Positions 54,072-63,030 of a stretch of DNA of 64,000 nucleotides are shown here, one piece after another; position 1 is the stretch's first letter; each line of letters opens with the position of its first letter. The position numbers were made by a program, and so were the translations under genes. The notes under the pieces are model-generated. The model made no database searches. It was not told the DNA's origin and was given only the letters and a program-made list of their open reading frames with translations. The stretch covers positions 1,302,001 to 1,366,000 of the forward strand of contig JAHBXS010000001.1 in assembly GCA_019636375.1 (NCBI GenBank), in the 5' to 3' direction. The stretch comes from Pirellulaceae bacterium. GTDB taxonomy: Bacteria > Planctomycetota > Planctomycetia > Pirellulales > Pirellulaceae.

Positions 54072-55238
54072 ATGTCGACAACCGCTGAAGCATCAATCCC
54101 CGTTACGAAAGGTTCATCTACGATGTCCAAAAAAACTCCCGCCCGCACCGCAGCCGCCAAAAAGAAAACCGAGTCCGCCGTCGAGCAAATGATGAAGGAC
54201 AACGAAGTCCTCAAGAACACCGTCCAGCAAATTGAAAAGCAATTCGGCAACGGTTCAATTATGACCTTAGGAGCCGACGCCTGTTCCCAAATTCGGGGTA
54301 TCCCCACCGGTAGTTTGGCTCTCGATATTGCCTTGGGAGGGCAGGGGTTCCCCTGCGGTCGAATCATTGAAGTCTTCGGCCCAGAGTCGAGCGGTAAGAC
54401 GACGATCGCTCTGCACGTGATCGCCCAAGCTCAAAAGAAAGGCGGCATCGCGGCCTTCATCGACGCCGAACATGCCTTCGACCCGACGTGGGCCAAGAAA
54501 CTCGGAGTCGATCTCGACACGCTCCTCGTGAGCCAGCCGAGCAGCGGTGAAGAAGCGATGCAAATCACCGAGATGCTCGTCAAGTCCAACGCGGTCGATG
54601 TGATCGTTGTGGACTCGGTCGCGGCCCTGGTTCCCAAACAAGAACTCGAAGGCGAAATTGGCGATTCGCATGTGGGACTTCAAGCCCGCTTGATGAGCCA
54701 ATCGATGCGGAAACTTACCGGAGCGATCAGTCGCAGCAAAACCTGCACGATCTTCATCAACCAAATTCGCGAAAAGATCGGCGTCATGTTCGGCAGCCCG
54801 GAAACAACCCCGGGCGGTCGCGCCTTGAAGTTCTACAGTTCATGCCGCGTTGACGTTCGCAAAATCGGCGCGCTCAAAGACGGCGAAGAACAAGTTGGCC
54901 AAAGGGTCAAATGCAAAATCGTCAAGAACAAAGTCGCGCCTCCCTTCCGAGTGGCTGAGTTCGACATGATGCACGCGAACGGCATCAGCTACGAAGGAGA
55001 TGTGCTCGACCTGGGCGTCGCTGCCAAAATCGTCCAACGCTCCGGAGCCTGGTTCAAATACGGCAATACCCACCTCGGCCAAGGGAAAGAAAAAGCCCGC
55101 GTATTCCTCGTCGAAAACCCCGATATCTGCGAGGAAATCAAAAACAAAATCATGGCCGACAGCGGTCATGTCATCGAAGCGATGGAGTCCGAAGGTCCAG
55201 GTGCTGTCGAGGAAGATGAATTGGAAATGGTCGAATAA
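54072..55238 (+). CDS. recA: RecA recombinase
   Basis: From the ATG at 54072, with GGAG eight bases upstream, the protein has 388 residues. It is unmistakably Rec[14 protein letters not shown], Walker A GPESSGKT (about 103-110), [28 protein letters not shown], the L1/L2 DNA-binding loops around LMSQSMRKL and [20 protein letters not shown], and an acidic C-terminus. Compared with E. coli RecA it has an extra N-terminal segment of about 36 residues rich in Lys, Ala and Thr; the ATG at 54124 would shorten it. It drives homologous recombination and the SOS response in the cytoplasm. A good terminator follows. Confidence 0.97.
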   Translation: MSTTAEASIPVTKGSSTMSKKTPARTAAAKKKTESAVEQMMKDNEVLKNTVQQIEKQFGNGSIMTLGADACSQIRGIPTGSLALDIALGGQGFPCGRIIEVFGPESSGKTTIALHVIAQAQKKGGIAAFIDAEHAFDPTWAKKLGVDLDTLLVSQPSSGEEAMQITEMLVKSNAVDVIVVDSVAALVPKQELEGEIGDSHVGLQARLMSQSMRKLTGAISRSKTCTIFINQIREKIGVMFGSPETTPGGRALKFYSSCRVDVRKIGALKDGEEQVGQRVKCKIVKNKVAPPFRVAEFDMMHANGISYEGDVLDLGVAAKIVQRSGAWFKYGNTHLGQGKEKARVFLVENPDICEEIKNKIMADSGHVIEAMESEGPGAVEEDELEMVE

Positions 55239-55366
55239 CTTCGGCAAGAGCGACCCGTAAAATTCGTCGCGACGTGAACACTCATTTTGGCGGAGAAGAA
55301 ATTCTTGTTCTCCCTGAATTCAGTTTCGCCAATTCGTTTCAGAAAAATTGGAAAAACCCTTTCATG

Positions 55367-55410
55367 CCCAGGTTGCTCTCTTTGAGATCAACCTGGGTGT
55401 TTATTTTATT
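55367..55410 (+). terminator. Rho-independent terminator after recA
   Basis: CCCAGGTTG (55367-55375) pairs with CAACCTGGG (55389-55397), followed by a T-rich stretch (TGTTTATTTTATT). It lies about 130 bases after the recA stop codon. Confidence 0.8.
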
Positions 55411-55483
55411 CAGCCTTGTTGGGACATAAATTTTCGACCGTATCATCAGGTATTGAGACTGTTTGCAATGGGAAATGACGATC

Positions 55484-56419
55484 ATGGTTAAAATTACGGG
55501 AACAGCAGTTTTTGTGATCGCGATGGCGTCGCTGCTCGGCTGTGGTGGCATCAGTCATCGTCAATCACCAGAAAATACTCAAAAAGGCGAACAAGGCGAA
55601 CTGGCTGAAACAATAGAGGCAAAAAGTTCAAGCATGGAACATTCCCATCCCGCGCCTGACAATACTGAATCACACTACGATCGCGGCTACACCAAGATTT
55701 CCAAGCGCGAAAACGATGAATACTACGAAGGCATAATCGATGCAAATGGTAAGCAAGTAGTCCCGCTCTGCACGAGGTTATTGGTTGCCGATATTGCAGG
55801 CAATGTGGCCTTAATTCAGTTCGAAACCAAATTTCTTTTTGTACCACTCGATGGCAGTGTCTACTCCAAGGACGATCTCGCAAGCGTCAATGGTTTTCAA
55901 TATGCGGAACCATACCAATGTGGGTTGGCAATGGTCAGTGTTGATGACGTAAGGTTCTACATAAACTCAAACTTCGAAAAGGCTTTTGATTCCAATTTCG
56001 AGTTTGCCGAATCGTTTCATCAGAATCGCGCGCTGGTCATGTCGGACAAAAAGTACCGGATCATTGACACCGATGGGAAGACCGTCGCGGATTTAAATTT
56101 TGATCAAGTCATGCTGCAAAGCGAATGGTGCTGGCAAGTTATCAATAAAGTGGGCGGAAAGTACAAAAACGGCTTTGTTGATCTCAATGGAAGACTCATT
56201 ACAGAGCTCGTCTACGACAAAGTTGGCTATTATGATCCAGAAGTAAAGCGAATTTGGGTACGCTGCGGTGACCGTTACGGATTCCTGGATGAACATGCCA
56301 AGGTCGTCATCCCATTGAAGTACGAATATGCCGAAATATTTAGTCGCGGCAAGGCAAAAGTGATTCTGGATGGCCGTACATTCTTCATCGACCCAGAAGG
56401 CAATGAGGTAAACGATTGA
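55484..56419 (+). CDS. WG-repeat lipoprotein
   Basis: The ATG at 55484 is preferred (GGGA ten bases upstream; ATG 55475 and TTG 55463 are alternatives). The signal peptide MVKITGTAVFVIAMASLLGC ends in a lipobox. After a disordered linker, several units of the WG-repeat kind follow, with patterns such as GIIDANGKQVVPL, GFVDLNGRLITEL, YGFLDEHAKVVIPLKYEYAE and FFIDPEGNEV. Such repeats form beta-structures in envelope or cell-surface proteins. The product has 311 residues and should be lipid-anchored. Its binding partner is unknown. Confidence 0.75.
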   Translation: MVKITGTAVFVIAMASLLGCGGISHRQSPENTQKGEQGELAETIEAKSSSMEHSHPAPDNTESHYDRGYTKISKRENDEYYEGIIDANGKQVVPLCTRLLVADIAGNVALIQFETKFLFVPLDGSVYSKDDLASVNGFQYAEPYQCGLAMVSVDDVRFYINSNFEKAFDSNFEFAESFHQNRALVMSDKKYRIIDTDGKTVADLNFDQVMLQSEWCWQVINKVGGKYKNGFVDLNGRLITELVYDKVGYYDPEVKRIWVRCGDRYGFLDEHAKVVIPLKYEYAEIFSRGKAKVILDGRTFFIDPEGNEVND

Positions 56420-56590
56420 CAAGCCTATTTAGTGAACCTTTCCGAAAAACCGGCCACGACCAAATTGTCAACATTGCGTGGCCGTAGACATAACGAACGT
56501 CTGACTTGTTCAAGTTAACCACGTGCACCATTCTAGCGCAAACTTCATTCATCTAGAAAAAGATTCTCGGCCTTTGGTGAGGGCGGTTAA

Positions 56591-57490
56591 TTATCCGTTG
56601 GAAGCACACGAACCAGCTCCATAATCTGGCATGTCAATTTTGTTCGGGTCGGCAATGAACCAGGCTTGACTATTCATCGGATTGAATGGCACCGAGATAT
56701 GTTCGTGAACCACTTTCCAGTTCCCGTGCAACTTGCGATAGCCAACCGTTACTCGCATCCAAGTCTGCCCACATGGGTGATCCGGAGGAGTGGGAATAAA
56801 ATGGTGCAGGCAGTATGCAAAAGCCGTATCGCCTACGACATGTACCTGAATGTCACGATGCTCGGATTTGAATTGATCCGGGAAATAAGGAAGACAGTTG
56901 GCCCAGACTTGGCGAATGTTTTCCGCGCCAACAACCTTGTAGGGCGGGATCGCGTCAAATAGTACTGCATCAGGTGCATAGTCCTTAACGAGCCCCTCAA
57001 CGTCTTTGGATTCCAATGCACGAGACCACTGATGCATCATATGCCTGATTTCTGCTTCGTCTGCCGACATGTTTTCAATTGTCGCGGCAAGTTCTTTTTC
57101 CTTCGCAGCAAACTCACCTGTTGGATCGAATTCGGCAAAGTCTTCGATACCATAACAAGGACGAATCTCGATTTCGGAATCTTCCGGCATGGGGTTGGGA
57201 CAACGCTTGACCCACTCGATGGCTTCTTGCACCGAGCCTACTTCCCAAATCCAAAATCCTGCAACAAGTTCTTTTGTCTCGGCGAACGGCCCATCGGTGA
57301 CCGTGCGATTCGAACCGCTAAACCGAATCCGGACTCCTTGGCTGCTGGGCTTAAGTCCATCACCCGTTTTCATGATGCCGGCAGCGACAAGTTCTTCGTT
57401 GAATTTTCCCATGTCCGCCATCAGTTTTTCGCTGGGCAATTTCCCTGCTTCGGAACTGGCGGTGGCCTTTACAAAGACGACGACTTTCAT
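56591..57490 (-). CDS. YciI/DGPF domain fused to a SnoaL-like domain
   Basis: The 299-residue protein has an N-terminal DGPF (YCII-related) domain at about 1-115: MKVVVFVKATASSEAGK, the signature TVTDGPFAETKEL, and the closing IEIRP. A SnoaL/DUF4440-like cone-fold domain follows at about 140-280 (RHMMHQWSRALESKDVEGLV, DYAPDAVLFDAIPP, VVHEHISVPF). DGPF proteins are the usual partners of ECF42 sigma factors, and this gene is in the run ending at 59671. It is 52 bases after the preceding YciI gene, so it is probably the last gene of that operon. The biochemical role of DGPF proteins is not established. Confidence 0.85.
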   Translation of the reverse strand: MKVVVFVKATASSEAGKLPSEKLMADMGKFNEELVAAGIMKTGDGLKPSSQGVRIRFSGSNRTVTDGPFAETKELVAGFWIWEVGSVQEAIEWVKRCPNPMPEDSEIEIRPCYGIEDFAEFDPTGEFAAKEKELAATIENMSADEAEIRHMMHQWSRALESKDVEGLVKDYAPDAVLFDAIPPYKVVGAENIRQVWANCLPYFPDQFKSEHRDIQVHVVGDTAFAYCLHHFIPTPPDHPCGQTWMRVTVGYRKLHGNWKVVHEHISVPFNPMNSQAWFIADPNKIDMPDYGAGSCASNG

Positions 57491-57542
57491 TTGGTTGTCC
57501 CTTAATTTGAATGGTTTAGTTTGCTGATGTTCTGATGACTAA

Positions 57543-57944
57543 TTAAGAATTCCGTTTTTCCAGAAACTGTCGATTTCTTTCAGCGATCATGGAGTTGATT
57601 GCTTCGTCTGCCGGGCGAATTTCGAAGGGTCCAACTCGAACGCCGGGGTGTTTGTTCATCAGTTCAACCGCGTGTTCCATGCTGTCGGCTTCAAGAATTA
57701 AGATGCCTCCGATTTGCTCTTTGGTTTCAGCATACGGCCCGTCGGTTTTTAGAACAGCCCCATTTTGAAAGCGAAGTGTGATCGCCTTTGCTGCGTCCAC
57801 CAATGCTTCGCCACCAGCAAAATGGCCTCCTTGTCGGAGAACATCATCATACGCCAAACACTCCTGCATCATCGCTTGCAATTCTTGTTCACTCATCGAG
57901 CTGAATTTGGATTGATCAGCATATCCCAGGCAAATAAATTTCAT
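57543..57944 (-). CDS. YciI/DGPF-domain protein
   Basis: The 133-residue protein is a single DGPF domain: MKFICLGYADQSKFSSMSEQ, signature KTDGPYAETKEQIGGILILE and a closing GPFEIRP. It overlaps the DoxX gene by four bases (ATGA), so the two are translationally coupled. A good AGGAAGA precedes its ATG. It belongs to the ECF42-linked set. Confidence 0.88.
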   Translation of the reverse strand: MKFICLGYADQSKFSSMSEQELQAMMQECLAYDDVLRQGGHFAGGEALVDAAKAITLRFQNGAVLKTDGPYAETKEQIGGILILEADSMEHAVELMNKHPGVRVGPFEIRPADEAINSMIAERNRQFLEKRNS

Positions 57945-58357
57945 CTTTCTTCCTTTGAATTTGATGGTTGCGACTTACCAAATGCCAAACCAAATATCTC
58001 TGGCTGCCTTAATCCGAGCACCACCCAAATCATGATCCCCATCAACACAGGAAACCAAAACGGATCGCCGATGCGCACATGAGCCCAAGTAGCTCCCCCA
58101 AGGTAGCCGGTGAGTAGAACCGCTCCCAAGAAGCCCGTCCTCGGAATCACGAACAGCAGGGCCAAAACGATTTCCAAAACCCCTAAATAGGTGCTCAGTT
58201 CAGACGTAATTCCCAGCTTGGCAAACATCTCGGTTTTGCCCGGAAAATCGATAAACTTCGGAATACCGCTGACACCGATCAGAAATAGTGCCAACAGCCC
58301 GGTAAGCACCCAACCGATGATCGATTTTGTTGTGGATTGAGATTTCATTCGCGACAT
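57941..58357 (-). CDS. DoxX-family membrane protein
   Basis: The 138-residue protein has four hydrophobic helices, beginning IIGWVLTGLLALFLIGVSGI, with KFIDFPGKTEMFAKLGI between the first two, followed by YLGVLEIVLALLFVIPRTGFLGAVLLTGYLGG. This is the DoxX/DUF417-like four-helix fold. Its function is unclear; DoxX proteins are linked to redox or sulfur metabolism. It is coupled to the following YciI gene and starts 14 bases after the VOC gene, in one operon. Confidence 0.85.
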   Translation of the reverse strand: MSRMKSQSTTKSIIGWVLTGLLALFLIGVSGIPKFIDFPGKTEMFAKLGITSELSTYLGVLEIVLALLFVIPRTGFLGAVLLTGYLGGATWAHVRIGDPFWFPVLMGIMIWVVLGLRQPEIFGLAFGKSQPSNSKEER

Positions 58358-58370
58358 ACCTGCAATTTAC

Positions 58371-58796
58371 TTAGGAATTCTCGCCCGGAACCATAACCAT
58401 CCAGACGACATTAAATTTATCGGCGACCATACCAAAACATGGCGACCAAAACGTTTTGACAAGCGGCATTTGGATTGTACCACCCTCGGCCAACGCGTTA
58501 AAAACTTGGTGAGCGGCGGCTTCGGTATCCACATACAGCGCCAATTGAAATCCATGCAGAGTCGATTTGTCGTCGCAACCATCAGAAGCCATCAATCGTA
58601 TACCACCAACAGTAAACGATGAGTGCATGACTTTGTTCTCAAAGCCTGGCTGGAGCATTCCCGGTGGAGTTGGTTCGGGACTTTCACTGTAACGCATTAC
58701 CATTTCGACTTGTGCTCCGAGAGCTTGGCTATAAAACTGCAGGGCCTCCTCGCAGCGACCGGAAAAAAACAGATAAGGTGTAATTGCCGTGATCAT
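58371..58796 (-). CDS. VOC-family PhnB-like protein
   Basis: The 141-residue protein starts ITPYLFFSGRCEEALQFYSQ, then LGAQVEMVMRYSESPEPTPP and SFTVGGIRLMASDG, and ends FGMVADKFNVVWMVMVP. This matches the PhnB/YjdN branch of VOC proteins, sometimes called demethylubiquinone-methyltransferase-like, with no proven reaction. It is the first gene of the probable operon 58796-56591. A TGTCGA-N17-CGAT element 76-102 bases upstream may be its promoter. Confidence 0.87.
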   Translation of the reverse strand: MITAITPYLFFSGRCEEALQFYSQALGAQVEMVMRYSESPEPTPPGMLQPGFENKVMHSSFTVGGIRLMASDGCDDKSTLHGFQLALYVDTEAAAHQVFNALAEGGTIQMPLVKTFWSPCFGMVADKFNVVWMVMVPGENS

Positions 58797-58871
58797 AAAG
58801 TTCTCTTGGTTTAGTGTTTTAGACGTCCTTGGTTCCGAAAACCGTTTTCTTCACCTGGGCGACTCCCATTA

Positions 58872-58898
58872 ATCGTTTGAAAAACTCGCCATTCGACA
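58872..58898 (-). promoter_or_regulatory. Candidate ECF42-type promoter of the VOC-DoxX-YciI operon
   Basis: On the minus strand, TGTCGA (58898-58893) is followed after 17 bases by CGAT (58875-58872). The -10 differs by one base from the CGAC at the other two sites. The VOC start codon is 76 bases downstream. The position and spacing agree with control by the sigma factor at 59976. Confidence 0.45.
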
Positions 58899-58918
58899 AT
58901 TGTTTTTCGTGATTCTGT

Positions 58919-59671
58919 TCAAATTCGGATTGCCGAAGTATCGAATAGCGGACGAACCTCTACCGTTCCGACCTGCGCTCCGGAGTGCTTGGCAGCAACC
59001 AAGGCTGCTTCTTGTTGATGGTGCGCAAGAATCAAGTGGTAGCCCCCCAACACCTCACGCGTTTCGGCAAACGGGCCGTCGGTTACGAAACGCTGTCCGT
59101 TACGGACGCGAACCGAAGTGGCCGTCGAAACGGAATGCAGCGGCGATGCGCTAATGTAATGGCCGAGAGCATCCAAGTCCTTCGTCAACCGAATCGCTTC
59201 CATCATCGCTTCATCATGGACCTCCGAACCAACTGAGTTCCAAAATTCCTGGTCGTCGTAGCAAAGGAAGAGAAAAGGTTTCAACGAGTCATCGTGATCA
59301 TGTACCAACGAAAATTTTTCGGGGGGCAGTTCATCGAGCATTAGTATTGGGCGAATCTCGACGGTTCCTTTTTTGGCTGGCGGCAATCGACCGGCCACGT
59401 CGATTGCTTCATCCAGATTATCCAATTCCAGAATGTAGAATCCGCCGAGTTGTTCGGTAGTCTCAGCAAACGGACCGGCTGTTATTTGGGTTTGGCCATT
59501 TCGCACCCGGACACTAATCGCCGAGGAAACATCTTCGAGTGGAGATGCGGCGATGAATTTCCCTTTCTCGGCAAGCTCACCGCAAATCCCCATCGATTCA
59601 ACCATGCATGCTTGCCGCGAGTCCTCAGTCCAATCACTTTCTGCACTGTAAATGAGAAACATGTATTTCAT
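58919..59671 (-). CDS. Double DGPF/YciI-domain protein
   Basis: The 250-residue protein consists of two DGPF domains. The first has MKYMFLIYSAESDWTED and ITAGPFAETTEQLGGFYILE; the second has PFLFLCYDDQEFWNS and RFVTDGPFAETREVLGGYHL. The domains are similar but not identical, so the duplication is old. It is the first gene downstream of the sigma-factor gene on the same strand. A TGTCGA-N17-CGAC promoter candidate 173-199 bases upstream suggests direct control by that sigma factor. Confidence 0.9.
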   Translation of the reverse strand: MKYMFLIYSAESDWTEDSRQACMVESMGICGELAEKGKFIAASPLEDVSSAISVRVRNGQTQITAGPFAETTEQLGGFYILELDNLDEAIDVAGRLPPAKKGTVEIRPILMLDELPPEKFSLVHDHDDSLKPFLFLCYDDQEFWNSVGSEVHDEAMMEAIRLTKDLDALGHYISASPLHSVSTATSVRVRNGQRFVTDGPFAETREVLGGYHLILAHHQQEAALVAAKHSGAQVGTVEVRPLFDTSAIRI

Positions 59672-59843
59672 AGTTCAACTCTGATCAATCTTTTACTTGA
59701 AGGAAAGATTTGTGTTTTTAAAGGCAACGCAATCGGGCCATTTGGGAAAAGCCTGCCCCAATTTAGCAACTTTTCCAATCGAATCTGGAAAATCGGAATT
59801 TTGTTGAGGCTAATAGATGGCTATCAGCCGCTTTAACAACATT

Positions 59844-59870
59844 GTCGATTGGCAAATCCCCAAATCGACA
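59844..59870 (-). promoter_or_regulatory. Candidate ECF42-type promoter upstream of the double-DGPF gene
   Basis: On the minus strand, TGTCGA (59870-59865) is followed after 17 bases by CGAC (59847-59844). Because the surrounding sequence is an inverted repeat, TGTCGA-N17-CGAC also reads on the plus strand, where no gene follows. It lies in the 304-base gap between the sigma-factor and DGPF genes. The rest of that gap (59672-59975) shows nothing else. Confidence 0.5.
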
Positions 59871-59975
59871 AGGCTCAGAAAATTTTTTGCCAAATTTTTT
59901 AAGGTTGTTCTGATCAATACCTTTGGCCCCAATGGCCTTTGCCGATTTTCCTCAGTGGAATTTTGTCAGAGCCGA

Positions 59976-61232
59976 CTATTTATCAACAGCTAATCCTTCA
60001 AGTTTTTTGATCAAAAAGCGACGTTCGGGTTCTTGCTTGACCAATGAAAGCGCCCGCTCGAAGGCCTCGCGAGCCGACGTGTAAAGCCCCAGTTGACGCA
60101 AAAATTCTCCGCGCGCCGAATGCACCAAGTAGTAGTCAACCAATTCTCCTCGCGCGAGCAATTCCTCAATTAGGTCGAGCCCAGCCCGAGCCCCATCACG
60201 TTTTGCAACAGCGACGGCCCGGTTGAGTTCGATTACGGGCGAAGGCGCAGCCTGCATCAATACGTTGTAGAGCCTGACGATTCTAGACCAATCGGTGTCA
60301 GTCGGGGTAGCGGCCTCGGCATGAACTGCGGAGATGGCCGCTTGCAACGTGTACGCTCCCAACCATCGAGTGGCCAAGGATCTCGCAATCAGTTGCTGCC
60401 CTTCATCGATCAGGGCTCGATTCCAGATGCTGCGATCTTGATCCTCAAGCAACACAACCTCGCCATCTGTGTTGGTGCGAGCTTCGCGGCGAGATTCATG
60501 CAACAACATTAGGGCCAATAGTCCCATTACCTCGGGGTCGGGAAAAAGTTCCAGAACAAGGCGTGCCAATCGAATCGCTTCCACCGTCAATTCGGCGCGG
60601 GTATGGGATTCTCCGGACGTTGCCGAATACCCCTCGTTGAAGACCAGATAGATCACGGCCAGAACCGACTCAAGCCGCTCGGGCAAATCTGCCGGCGAGG
60701 GGATGACAAACGGAATTCCTGCATCTCGAATCTTGGCTTTACCACGGACTAATCGTTGAGCCATCGTCGAAGGAGAAGTCAAAAACGCGCTGGCAATCTC
60801 TTCAGTTGTCAGCCCGCAAACTTCACGCAGCGTGAGTGGCACTTGAATTTTAGGATCAATCGCGGGGTGACAACATACGAAAATCAACCGCAGTCGATCG
60901 TCCTCGATCTCGTCATTAGACCTACTTGCATTCGAATCAGCAATCTCGTCGAATCGCCTTGCGATTTCCTCCCTCCGCTCATCCAGCCTTCCTCGTCGCC
61001 GAATGATATCGATGGCCTTGAATCGTCCAGTGGAAACCAACCAGGCGCGCGGGTTATCTGGAATTTGATCCTCGCGCCATTTTTCCAACGCAACCGCAAA
61101 CGCCTCGTGCATCGCTTCCTCGGCCAGATCGAAATCCTTTAGGAGCCGGGCCAAAGTAGCAAACACGCGGCGAGATTCAGCCTGGTAGAGACTATTGATG
61201 TATTCACGAATATCGGGCTCATTTGTATTCAT
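59976..61232 (-). CDS. ECF42-type sigma factor with C-terminal DUF6596/TPR-like domain
   Basis: The 418-residue protein has ECF region 2 ([40 protein letters not shown]) and region 4 ([20 protein letters not shown]). A C-terminal part of about 240 residues follows: [40 protein letters not shown], then [18 protein letters not shown], with helical TPR-like character. This long extension is the mark of the ECF42 group, which is encoded beside DGPF genes and in which the extension is thought to take the place of an anti-sigma factor. Three DGPF genes lie directly downstream and three promoter-like sites match the reported group motif. The trigger signal is unknown. Confidence 0.92.
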   Translation of the reverse strand: MNTNEPDIREYINSLYQAESRRVFATLARLLKDFDLAEEAMHEAFAVALEKWREDQIPDNPRAWLVSTGRFKAIDIIRRRGRLDERREEIARRFDEIADSNASRSNDEIEDDRLRLIFVCCHPAIDPKIQVPLTLREVCGLTTEEIASAFLTSPSTMAQRLVRGKAKIRDAGIPFVIPSPADLPERLESVLAVIYLVFNEGYSATSGESHTRAELTVEAIRLARLVLELFPDPEVMGLLALMLLHESRREARTNTDGEVVLLEDQDRSIWNRALIDEGQQLIARSLATRWLGAYTLQAAISAVHAEAATPTDTDWSRIVRLYNVLMQAAPSPVIELNRAVAVAKRDGARAGLDLIEELLARGELVDYYLVHSARGEFLRQLGLYTSAREAFERALSLVKQEPERRFLIKKLEGLAVDK

Positions 61233-61334
61233 GAATTTTTTGTTTTGTTCGCGTTTTGTGCCCTATTTCAGCGAAGGCCACCGCTGAATTTTTTTGGTTG
61301 GGGAGGAACCGACAAAGCCAACGGCCAAACCTGC

Positions 61335-62666
61335 CTATTTTTTGACCTCGATTTTAAATTCTACAACCGTCTTGACTGTAATCTCGGCTGGGATGAAGCC
61401 CGGGTCCATGAAATTGACCATCAGCTTTTGCTCGCCGTTGGTCAGTGTATAGTCCCCTGTTTCGTTTATGTCGATGATTGTTTCGACCGTCCAGCCAGCA
61501 GCCTTTTGTTTGGCAATCCAAGCGGTGACAATTGAACGGGCTTTGCCTGACGCGGCGGTGAACTCAAGCAATTGCGGCCTCGATTCCTTGAGTGCCGCAG
61601 ATTCAAATGGCTCGATGGAAATTGCAACCGGATTGTTAAGGCGATCTTGTTTGGCCGCCATTTTCTCTTGGGCTTTTTCTGTCGCGGCCTTCGCAAGTCT
61701 GTTTTCCTCTGCCACCTGCTCCGCAGTCATGTACTTCATTTCAAACCGCGACAGATCATCGAATTGGTGAATCGAGAGCTCAACCAATTCTTCACTGGCA
61801 TTTCGAAAAAAAGTCGTCTCTCGAAAATCGATTTTCAACGGTTCGTCGGTGGTCGCTTTCCAGCCGTCTTGTTCCAGGGCCTTTCGCAATTGGGCCGTAA
61901 GCTCGCCGGTGGATAATTTACTGTCGCCGTCGAGTCGCCCGGTTTGCTCGGTGTAGTCAAGCCGAACCAATTCAGGAACGATGGGCAAAGTGGACGACAT
62001 TTGCTCAGCGGTTAGCTGGATCATAGATTGGCCTTTTTGTGCTGGAGACTCAGAGCACATTGTCTGGAGACGAACAGCGTTCTTTCGCATATAGAATGAC
62101 ACTGTCGTTTCGCCGAACCACTCCCAGCCATCCTTTTCTAAAGCCTCACGGCATGACTTTCTCGTTTCTTCGACGTTTCTATCACTTACGAAAATCGCCG
62201 AGGCAGGCTGAACAAACAGCTCCTTGCCGAGACTGGCGATTGGCAGTTTTCGAAAGTCGACGTTGCCAATATTTGCCAAATTGACTTGCGCGATTCCGGA
62301 TTCACTCGGCATGACCGTTAGCACAAAATGAAAACCGTCTTTGCCGTAAGTCACCGAGCAATAAGCTGGTGAAAACATCGCTCCAGCAAGTTGCGTTAGT
62401 CCATTCTTAGTCAAAGTCGAATCGACCTTCCGCGCAACATCCTCGACCTCTCCTTTTGCTCGATAAGATTGCCATGCCACGGACTTCTGCATGTCACCGA
62501 CGATTTCAACCGCTGGAAACTCTGTCAAATTGAGAACTCTTTTCGCATCGGCAACTGTGGCAACCTGTGCAATTGCATTTCGGCTCAAAATGGCTGAAAA
62601 AATAAACAGGTAAAGACAAACCAATATCGCGAAGCTGAACCGAGTTGCCACCACAAAACCTCCCAA
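61335..62666 (-). CDS. Secreted protein of unknown function
   Basis: The 443-residue protein has an export signal (about 1-34, SFAILVCLYLFIFSAIL, ending AIAQ). The mature part has three related segments built around a GW or DGW motif: EALEKDGWEWFGETTVSFYM, KALEQDGWKATTDEPLKIDF and IAKQKAAGWTVETIIDINET. This suggests an internal repeat of alpha-beta units. A Lys/Ala/Glu-rich coiled segment (LAKAATEKAQEKMAAKQDRL) lies between the second and third units. I do not know the family. It is 102 bases upstream of the sigma-factor gene on the same strand and might share its transcript. Confidence 0.65.
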   Translation of the reverse strand: MGGFVVATRFSFAILVCLYLFIFSAILSRNAIAQVATVADAKRVLNLTEFPAVEIVGDMQKSVAWQSYRAKGEVEDVARKVDSTLTKNGLTQLAGAMFSPAYCSVTYGKDGFHFVLTVMPSESGIAQVNLANIGNVDFRKLPIASLGKELFVQPASAIFVSDRNVEETRKSCREALEKDGWEWFGETTVSFYMRKNAVRLQTMCSESPAQKGQSMIQLTAEQMSSTLPIVPELVRLDYTEQTGRLDGDSKLSTGELTAQLRKALEQDGWKATTDEPLKIDFRETTFFRNASEELVELSIHQFDDLSRFEMKYMTAEQVAEENRLAKAATEKAQEKMAAKQDRLNNPVAISIEPFESAALKESRPQLLEFTAASGKARSIVTAWIAKQKAAGWTVETIIDINETGDYTLTNGEQKLMVNFMDPGFIPAEITVKTVVEFKIEVKK

Positions 62667-63030
62667 GTCATGCCTAAATAATTCACCGAATGAAGCTTAG
62701 CCATTGGTCACGCCCAAAATACGGAGCCTGATCTTTTACTAACATTCCCACTCAACATATCGAACAAGAAAATACGAGGCAAGATGGTGCAAGACTGATT
62801 TCGCGCGCGCTTTTGGCCCTAACGCGAGTCGAGATAGGCAGGCTGTTGTACCTTTGAACCAAATACTCCCAAGCACCGGCGTATATCACTCTATTAGTGG
62901 CAGTTTCTTTTAATCAACCTAAATTTTTTCGTAAGACTTTTGACTTTTGGTCAGTTCGTTTTAGAAAATTCAGCGGTGCAATTCCTAGTCTTGGCCCTCA
63001 ACATCCCGGCTAACTTCTCTCACCGTCAAC
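62667..63030. other. Intergenic region, 364 bases, no supported gene
   Basis: The gap between the secreted-protein gene and the methyltransferase gene holds no recognisable gene, repeat or terminator. The frame from 62940 across the methyltransferase end is a shadow of that gene. Confidence 0.45.

Noticed and set aside
54267..55247. Large minus-strand frames across recA
   Set aside because: Antisense shadows of recA with no family resemblance.
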